Source: Trachythela sp. YZ-2020 (taxonomy: Eukaryota > Cnidaria > Anthozoa > Malacalcyonacea > Clavulariidae). From it: a stretch of 64,000 nt of DNA. The DNA lies in contig JADLSH010000369.1 of the NCBI GenBank assembly GCA_016169945.1, forward strand, positions 3,410,001 to 3,474,000. The letters run 5' to 3'. Of the stretch, positions 57,353 through 64,000 are shown in pieces; within the stretch, counting starts at the first letter, position 1; each line of letters starts with the position of its first letter. Position numbers and translations under genes: made by a program. The notes beneath the pieces were generated by a model. The model saw nothing but the letters and a program-made list of their open reading frames with translations, made no database searches and was not told where the DNA came from.

Positions 57353-60300
57353 CACGGATATTTTAAACAAAACACAGCATGGAATGAGAAAGGAAATGCC
57401 TTTTAAAGTGGCTCCCTACATTTTCTAAAAGAGATAGTAGATTTCCTACTTAGATCCAATTTTTTTGACAATTATTTTTGGTTTGAAAAACAAAGAGACT
57501 CGACTGACTTGAATACAACAGTGATCGAGTTAGTTATCATAGTTGGCGTATATAATGTTTTCTTTAGTTTTCTTGTTTATAGATGTGAAAAATTATAACA
57601 TGTTTAACTTATGTGTATGACAAATATGTATGATAAATTATTGGTCCAATCCCTCTCCCTCCCAAGTCCCAACCGCCCCTCCCCCTCTGTCCCGCAGTCC
57701 CTGGTTAAAGCATTTTAAACCCAAACTGATATCTTAAAACGTCATTATCACCATAGCAACGGCGGTAATAGATGTTTCTCGAAAAATTTCAAACCGTTTA
57801 GTTATTATTTTGATAAAATACCTTAATTATATGTTAATATCCTTCCTTATACCAGAATTCCACATGTATGCTATAATATTTCTACGAAAATATTGAAATA
57901 TATCGGGCAATATATCGGTATGCTCAAGTTTGAAGGGCATCTCAGCGACTATCTAGTTATTTTAGAGCTCTATAAGTAATACAAAATCTTAAACATTTAA
58001 TGGTGATTGAAGTTTTGTCACTCTATCAAAGAATGAACGAAAAATGAATATTCCGCAATGCGCGCTGACTGACAGACTGGTGTCTAGTCTTCTTACTACG
58101 CGCGCAAAGGTTCTCGGGATAGAGTCATCACACCTCCATATTTTAAAATTTTTATTTTTGTTCTGTTAATCCAAATCGAGCTCGAAATTTTGTATTTTTG
58201 ACCCAAGATAAACTGGATTTTCAGAAGCAATACATCGGCGACTACTGAATAATATTCAGGTAAGGTTATTGTTATGTTTTATATGTAAATTAGAGCGATT
58301 TTGTTAGGAAATATTTGCAATCTTCGTTCGTGGATGTCAAGCACGTTGTCCGCGCTTAAAATTTGAATTTGCCGCGACAATATATGAATTAAAACGCCGA
58401 AAATAATACAGTTCCAATTTAAAATTACTTCAGCAAACGCTGCTAACAAAATCTTCACTTTTACTTGGGCTTTCAATGTTTATATTTACCAACTGTATAT
58501 GACAGATTGGCAGTTAAATACTCAGAGCCCATCTTGTCCTAGTATATAGCTTTATTTAAAGATTTAACCACTTCAAATATCAGCTACAACTTTCATATAA
58601 GATTTTAACATAATTATGTTGATACATATGCAGTGAAAATGGAGAAAAAACAAAGTATTGCCTATTCTAAATATATTATTTGAGTTCAAGAGATTGCATC
58701 CTTGACATTCCTTGTCACCACTAACTGGTATACTGTCAATCAGAGTCATGTATCTAAATTCTGCTGTATTTTGTAAGCTGAAATGTTTCATCGATACTAA
58801 TAGGTCAGATTCGCATGACTTTTATATATTTTCACATGTCCGAAACCTGTCCAAGAATGTAAAATCACTGGGCCCATTGTCCAACTATTTAATACTATCA
58901 CAGGTGAATGTTCGAATGCCTGGTTGATATATTTTGATTGTGAGAAGTTTATGCACCAGTCAATGTAAATCCATGATGCTCTTATGCTGCCGATAAGTGG
59001 ATATTTGGTAGTACCAGGAATATTCTCCCCTTTTACACAAAAATAGCTTGCTTCAAAAGTTAATCATAGATGTTAAATTATATCATGCCTATGTTCCAAG
59101 AGTAGAGAGGACTAACACTATGCCCTACTTATCCATGTATCAGCTGCTTCCCCCTGGGGACCCAGAGGCATTTGCCAAGTGTTTGCATCCCATGGGGGTG
59201 GGGGAAAAGTCAAATTTGGTTCTCAAGCCGAAAACCCACAGGAAAGTACCCAGGAGATTTTGATTTAGAAACTCCCAAATGTGACTTGGATGCATTGAAT
59301 TTATTATGAATTTATAGGATTGGTCTAGGGCCATTCATATTATACATTTCCTACCTTTTGCTACAAGTCATTGTTGATGTTTTAGTGTTGATAAGTCAGT
59401 CAATAAACAAGAGCTTATACCGCTTGCAACTGGCTCTGTAACTTGATATAGGATTGAAAAAAAGATACTGCTTGAGGGTGGGGGTTGTATTTAATACCTG
59501 TATCTTGTCCCCAAGGGAATTTGCTAAGGTTTGACTGGGTAAAAAGACCAATCCCCCTGGGTCCTGGCGCAGACAGAAGCAATGTGTGGATATGGAACTT
59601 ATTGCCAGTGCCGGACACTTTGCGAAATATTGGGGGTGCGAACTTAGGTTGCCAACATATAACCATCCTTCTGTTGCTGCAAATCTCAATTCTTAAAACC
59701 ATTTTCGCTTAAAATTTCATGCAAATTTACTTAAATTATAGCCTATCAAGGCTTTTGTGGTTGTAAATTCATTGATACAGCTTTGTTACACAGTTAACCA
59801 GCTATCATTCAAAGGCTTTGAGAAATTATTGGAGGGGGCAACTGCCCCTCTTGTCCCCCCCCCCAGTGTCTACCACTGCTTATTGCAAAATACTTAAAAT
59901 TGATTATGATTTTAGATATAACTGTAATTTAATCCAATAATAGTTTACTCTTACATGTATAGTATGCGTACCAGGGTTCATTAATTAATGTTTTTGTGTC
60001 TGTGAGCAAAATTTATTACCTTTTGAAATGTGCTTGCAAATTAAAATACATCTTATATTTTTAGATTATATAGTCCCCCTTACTGTCTGCCACTGCTTAA
60101 TATTACAGAATTCTATAATGTTCCTGCACAAATTGAAAAGGTAATACATTTTGTACATATTTAATGATGCCTGACCGTTACCAATGTTGAGTGGTTAATC
60201 ATTAAGGATATGCCCTAATTCCCCATACGTTAGTTTACTATGTTTAACACCACATGATTGTACTCGTCGCAGACCGCTGGATGATGGTGGGTTAACCGAA

Positions 60301-62018
60301 CTGTTTACCCATGTCTCTTTTTAACCCATTAAGACAATTTGCTCATTTCACCCTAGTGGCCCTACATTCCTATTTCACTCTGTCTAAATGCCAGACGATT
60401 TTACTTGTTAAGGGAAAGAGTGTTGGATATGCATGGCTTAAATAGACATAATTATGAGACCAGTCTATTGGCATTCAATATATACTCCATTATATGTATT
60501 ATAAGGTTGTCCTAATATATATTTTACTTCTCTTGAGACAGATATTGTATATTTGGAGCTGGCGAAACAAGGTATATTTCTGTATGGTTCACCTTGTCCT
60601 CAGGACTCAAAGACTAGAACAATGATATATTACTGGAAGAGACAAAACAAATGCTACAAGGATTGAATGAACTGCAGCAAGTTATGTGTGTTTGATATTG
60701 GCCAATGTGACAATGTAAAAGGTATTCAGATCATGGAAAACTTAGGGTTGCAGTCTTTTGACAATCACATGTCTACAAACTATGAGACGATTAATATCAG
60801 TATAGTATTCTAACTCTAATTAACTCCTCACTTATGGTTAACCTATTAAACCGCAATGTGCCTTAATTCGCTATTATTCTCTGTCTAATACCAGGCAGTT
60901 TTTCAATCAATATACAGCAACCCGTTCTAAACCAGGCTGTTTTAATCAGTGGGTTGTCTCACAACAAGGTAGATTATATACTCTGTCTCACTGATGAAGC
61001 TAGAGATAGCAACTGGTTGTGCTATGCAAATTGTTGATTCTTTAATTATTGAAACCTTCAGAAATGCATTGTCTTTGGCCTATTTTAATGCAGCCATGCT
61101 TATTTGAATAGCAAGAGCAGTTTCCATGGCTTGCTTTGCCAATTGATGCTCTTTCTAACTGCAGACAATTTGAGTAATCAAAGGGAGAGTAGGAGACTGG
61201 GTAGACATTATGTACAGGTAATACCATAAGCTATCTCTCTTGGATGAGAAAAACCTCTGGTCGCAATAGGGACTTACAAAAATAACAATTAGAATTTTTG
61301 TATTTTTATGCGGTGCAAAGATTTGATACAGTATGTAGTTAACTAATTCAAGGTTATGGTATTTGACTGAACATGTGTAAAACTACCTGAAAAATACAAT
61401 AAGAAGTTCTACGTTTCGAGCGAAGGCCCTTTGTCTGGGCTTCTACTAACTTCCAGACGAAGTTTTACACAACAGTCAACCGCCATATTTGCTATACTCT
61501 AGCCACACTGGCACCGCACAATCGAGATAATTCAAGGTTAACCGATTAATGTCCAATGCATTTTAAAATAGTGTGTTAATTTTTATTCTCCTAAGATTCT
61601 ATTGTGGCCAGATGTTTTGCTTAATCCAAAAGAGCTAGCTTATAGCATTACGTGATGTCCAGGCAGTCTACCAGTCTTCAGGTAATTTTACAGAACAGTC
61701 AACTGCCGAGTATCCCACTCTCCTTATAATAACTCAAATACAGGTTTCAATAATTTAAAAAATATAGTTGCATAGCATGGCTAGTTGCTAATGTCTAGCT
61801 TCACCACTGAGACAAAGTATATAATCTAGCTTGCTTTCTGCAGGACATTTGATGTTTGGCAAGTGCTATTTACTGCGGGATATTTAATGTTGTGCATGTG
61901 CTCTGACCTCAGACGGCAGACCTCATATTCTATGTTGGATGTGTAATCGTATTCTAGTTGAGTAGTTGTCTTTTGCACCAATATCTACATTGACACTCAC
62001 AATATTTGTTTTCCATAG
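57353..62018. other. Interior of the 6.1 kb element: introns and dispersed repeats
   Basis: No domain-bearing frame recognised. Contains poly-C/poly-G repeat pieces (59,150-59,230, 59,560, 59,830-59,870) and four or more degenerate copies of the TCTAACACCAGACAA repeat at 60,230-61,200. A CACTCTGTCTAAATGCCAGACGATTTTAC core sits at 60,375-60,405. It probably represents introns of a gene whose last exon is at 62,019-62,364. Confidence 0.5.
60230..61200 (+). repeat. Dispersed ~100-nt repeat, cluster of degenerate copies
   Basis: Cores at about 60,240 (TTTAACACCACATGATTGTAC), 60,376 (CTCTGTCTAAATGCCAGACG), 60,880 (CTCTGTCTAATACCAGGCAG) and 61,150 (CTTTCTAACTGCAGACAATT), each followed by an AAGGGAGAG-like word and TTAA-rich edges. 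Confidence 0.6.
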
Positions 62019-62364
62019 CCCTCGTCAGCAATGGAGAGTATAATCTGGGACAAAATGGTCCAGTTTTGTCATGTGTACTGTGCACTGGGTGCCCGGAGGA
62101 TGTAGACCAGTTAATGATTATTGGGGAGAACCAAGTGTTTGTTGAATGCCCTGGTACTGATGTGATCAACGCTCTGATAGATGTCATATCCGCGCACTAC
62201 CGTACGTTTTCAATGTTCCCTACCCAGATGGTATGGTTGTGGCCTTATCCTTTCTTCAGGAAATTGTGTTGCGATCAAGCGATAATGCATACAAAGGTAC
62301 AAAGTACTCAGCATTAATGACTGAACTGAACAGTAGCATGTCAATAGCTGAAAACGAACTGTAG
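62019..62364 (+). CDS. Captured or resident terminal exon of unknown protein
   Basis: Begins after a good acceptor (TTTGTTTTCCATAG) and ends TAG at 62362-62364, with AATAAA near 62,453. The frame gives LVSNGEYNLGQNGPVLSCVL, CPEDVDQLMIIGENQVFVEC and VINALIDVISAHY. After one frame change (about 62,200) come VFNVPYPDGMVVALSFLQEI and YKGTKYSALMTELNSSM. The V-F-x-V-x-Y-P...L-x-F-L-Q...S-x-L ending resembles the C-terminus of a multi-copy animal protein family, sometimes annotated as SAM-domain-like, as I recall; the function is unknown. The single shift could be decay or a sequencing error. Upstream exons were not found. Confidence 0.5.
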
Positions 62365-62697
62365 AACTATTCTGTTATGAATTAAGCTAACTGTAATCCT
62401 ACAAAATAGTCTGTACATTATTTAATAGTCTTAACATTACTTTATAGTCTTAATAAATTATTTAACAATTATTATAGTATTATGCTTTCTTATATAATGG
62501 TAAAACTAGATTCAAAAATCATGGTTGCCACAGAGTAACTTTGAAAATACAAAGCACTGCACAATCTGGGAATGAGTATAACATTTGAATTCTGTGTTTC
62601 AACCATCTTGCAATCATTGAAACATAGAATTAAGATGTCAACCATTTTCGATGTGTGCATTGTTTTGTATGTTCTTAAGCCCGATTCAATTTGTGTC

Positions 62698-63125
62698 TTC
62701 TAAGTTGTGTTTTAGGAAAGGTGTGTAATAGAGTACAGGGTCAATACATGTGTTGTCTAGCACAGCTTTAGCTGTGTAATAAAACACACCTTGGTGTGTG
62801 TCAAAACACACCTTGGTGTGTTTCAAAACACACCTTGATGTGTTAGAAAACACACCTAGGTGTGTTAGAAAACACACCTTCTTCCAAAACACACCTTTAG
62901 GTGTGTTAAAATTTGGACAAGCCGAAAACACACCTTTAGGTGTGTTTTCTAACACACCTTATGGTGTGTTTAACACATCTTTTGGTGTGTAACTAAACAC
63001 ACCTCAAGGTGTGTTTAACACACCCTATGGTGTGTTTAACACACCTTAGGTGTGTTACAAAACACACCTAAAGGTGTGTTAAAATTTGGACAGAAAAGGT
63101 GTGTTAATTTAACACACCTTTTTTT
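62698..63125. repeat. Right palindrome array
   Basis: About 15 words of the types ACACACCTTGGTGTGT, ACACACCTAGGTGTGT, ACACCTTTAGGTGTGT, ACACCTTATGGTGTGT. Two copies of GTGTTAAAATTTGGACA also occur. The word centre varies (TTGG, TAGG, TTTAGG, TTATGG) while the ACACACC arms are kept, as expected if pairing rather than sequence is selected. Confidence 0.92.
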
Positions 63126-63131
63126 AGAGTG

Positions 63132-64000
63132 TGTGTGTTGCTCGTCATATGTATATAAAAAGTAAAGGCTCGTTACTATCACCTTCAAAGTCATTAACAC
63201 AAACGACGTGTAATTTACTAATTTGGACACTGTACATATGAAATTTGAAACTGTCGTTAAATTTTTAAATACTACTTGTAAACAAATTAAGAACAATTAA
63301 TACCACGCATATAATTTTGTTTATAAAGAAAAATTCAAAAACATACACATTTATGGTATTACAACTTGTGACTTAATATAAAATTCAAAAGTGATGCGTA
63401 ATTTCAATGCATATGTATTTAAACTGTTGTGGAACTGAATTCGATAGAGTGTCGCTGTATTAAATACAGTAGCAATTAAGAAAATTAAGGTTCTATTACA
63501 GACAATATATATAAACTTTAAAACGTTTAAATAAGACGATATGTCCGTTTAAATAAGACGATATGTCCAAGTTCTCTTTCTACAAACAATAACATGTTCA
63601 TATAAAATACCTCACAATACATAAATATATATTTGATTCGAGATTTGATTCGATCGAATAGAACAGCCGCTCGTGTTGAAATGATTCCATGCCCGGCAGC
63701 TCTAAAGAAAATATTTAAGTTATAGCTGCCAATTAATTAATTCCTTCCATTTTGATTGTCATCGAATTCACAAACACTGTAAAGTTGGAGTGAATTCTGT
63801 CTTTGTGACTTTGTTACAATAAATATAATCGCGCTAAGATGGCGCAATACCAAATCACAGGACTGAAAATCACAGCTATTTTTAAAATCGGGATGCAATC
63901 CGAACTTCTCACGAGCGCCGAACTTTATCCGAACGGTGGCTTCGGAAATTCATGACGTCAGCGTGGATAGGCTGGTCGTGGTACACATATCGCGAAAATG
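63132..64000 (+). repeat. Tandem unit copy 4, second part
   Basis: Continues the unit from TGTGTTGCTCGTCATATG (as at 48,863) to the window end, which corresponds to about 49,738 in copy 1. It includes the AAGATGGCGC/CRE block, with CAAATCACAGG replacing CGATCACGGG. It keeps the 21-nt GACGATATGTCCGTTTAAATAA duplication seen in copy 1 but not in 2 and 3. Confidence 0.92.

Larger units (their letters stand above)
56995..63131. mobile_element. 6.1 kb element with terminal arrays of GGTGTGT/ACACACC palindromes
   Basis: Ends: left CACTCTAAAAACAGGTGTGT; right, read inward, CACTCTAAAAAAAGGTGTGT. Flanked by TG on both sides (56993-56994, 63132-63133). Tandem units 1-3 show the empty site CAACTTGTGTGTTGCTCG, so ends and 2-bp duplication are read directly. 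The terminal 360-430 bp on each side are arrays of short palindromes. The interior (57.4-62.7 kb) has dispersed repeats and one coding terminal exon at 62,019-62,364; no transposase was recognised. The ends and array style resemble fish elements with CACTCTAAAAA ends and AACCCAA/TTGGGTT palindromes that I recall but cannot name. Confidence 0.9.

Noticed and set aside
59140..59712. Several 60-97 codon frames on both strands around 59.1-59.7 kb
   Set aside because: They cover G/C-run dispersed repeat sequence with open frames on both strands and no domain.

Overview
The window looks like AT-rich metazoan nuclear DNA, most likely an anthozoan cnidarian. Introns with GT/AG borders, AATAAA signals, a phase-1 EGF-like exon, Penelope, DIRS, BEL and CR1/L2-type retroelements, THAP/YqaJ and MULE elements and many foldback MITEs support a marine invertebrate. 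The cnidarian call rests on remembered repeat styles and is an inference. There is no bacterial-style gene organisation. Almost every open frame belongs to a mobile element or is broken.

Left part (1-25,600). A degenerate Ty3/Gypsy pol with a probable 3' LTR (0.95-3.1 kb) and a DIRS-like RT scrap (4.1-4.6 kb, minus) precede the only clear host gene. That gene shows an EGF-like exon (5476-5592) and a terminal exon for a transmembrane helix and cytoplasmic tail (25146-25441). Both are on the plus strand with matching phase 1, so they can splice across a 19.55 kb intron. The intron is a stack of insertions: a head-to-head Penelope-like element; a long-TIR DNA element inside it (6333-24167); an 11,472 bp TA-flanked transposon in the TIR of that (6841-18312), with a seven-exon transposase gene and its own CR1/L2-like LINE; and a THAP/YqaJ (ISL2EU-like) foldback of 3.2 kb (18961-22196). 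A Crypton-like tyrosine recombinase relic lies at 22.5-23.1 kb.

Middle part (25,600-47,100). This is a repeat landscape: foldback MITEs, a LINE relic (28.9-30.4 kb), a BEL/Pao relic joined to a second LINE (30.4-33.1 kb), a 663 bp near-perfect palindrome flanked by TTAA, and a second copy of the LINE 3' end split by a MULE-like element (C2H2 fingers, DDE core, PHD finger; 35.64-38.89 kb) and a MITE. A 3.66 kb element with roughly 310 bp TIRs (41,644-45,303) splits a diverged copy of the tandem unit described next.

Right part (47,134-64,000). At least four tandem 2.7 kb units each carry a TATA promoter with an adjacent palindrome and a first exon encoding a signal peptide that ends at a GTAAGT donor. 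The fourth unit is split by a 6,137 bp element (56,995-63,131). That element has CACTCTAAAAA ends, a 2-bp TG duplication, and terminal arrays of 16-18 bp palindromes built on ACACACC/GGTGTGT. It contains a terminal exon with a poly(A) signal. Intact units 1-3 serve as the empty site.

Single-base indels are frequent in coding relics and between tandem units. Some may be assembly error rather than mutation.
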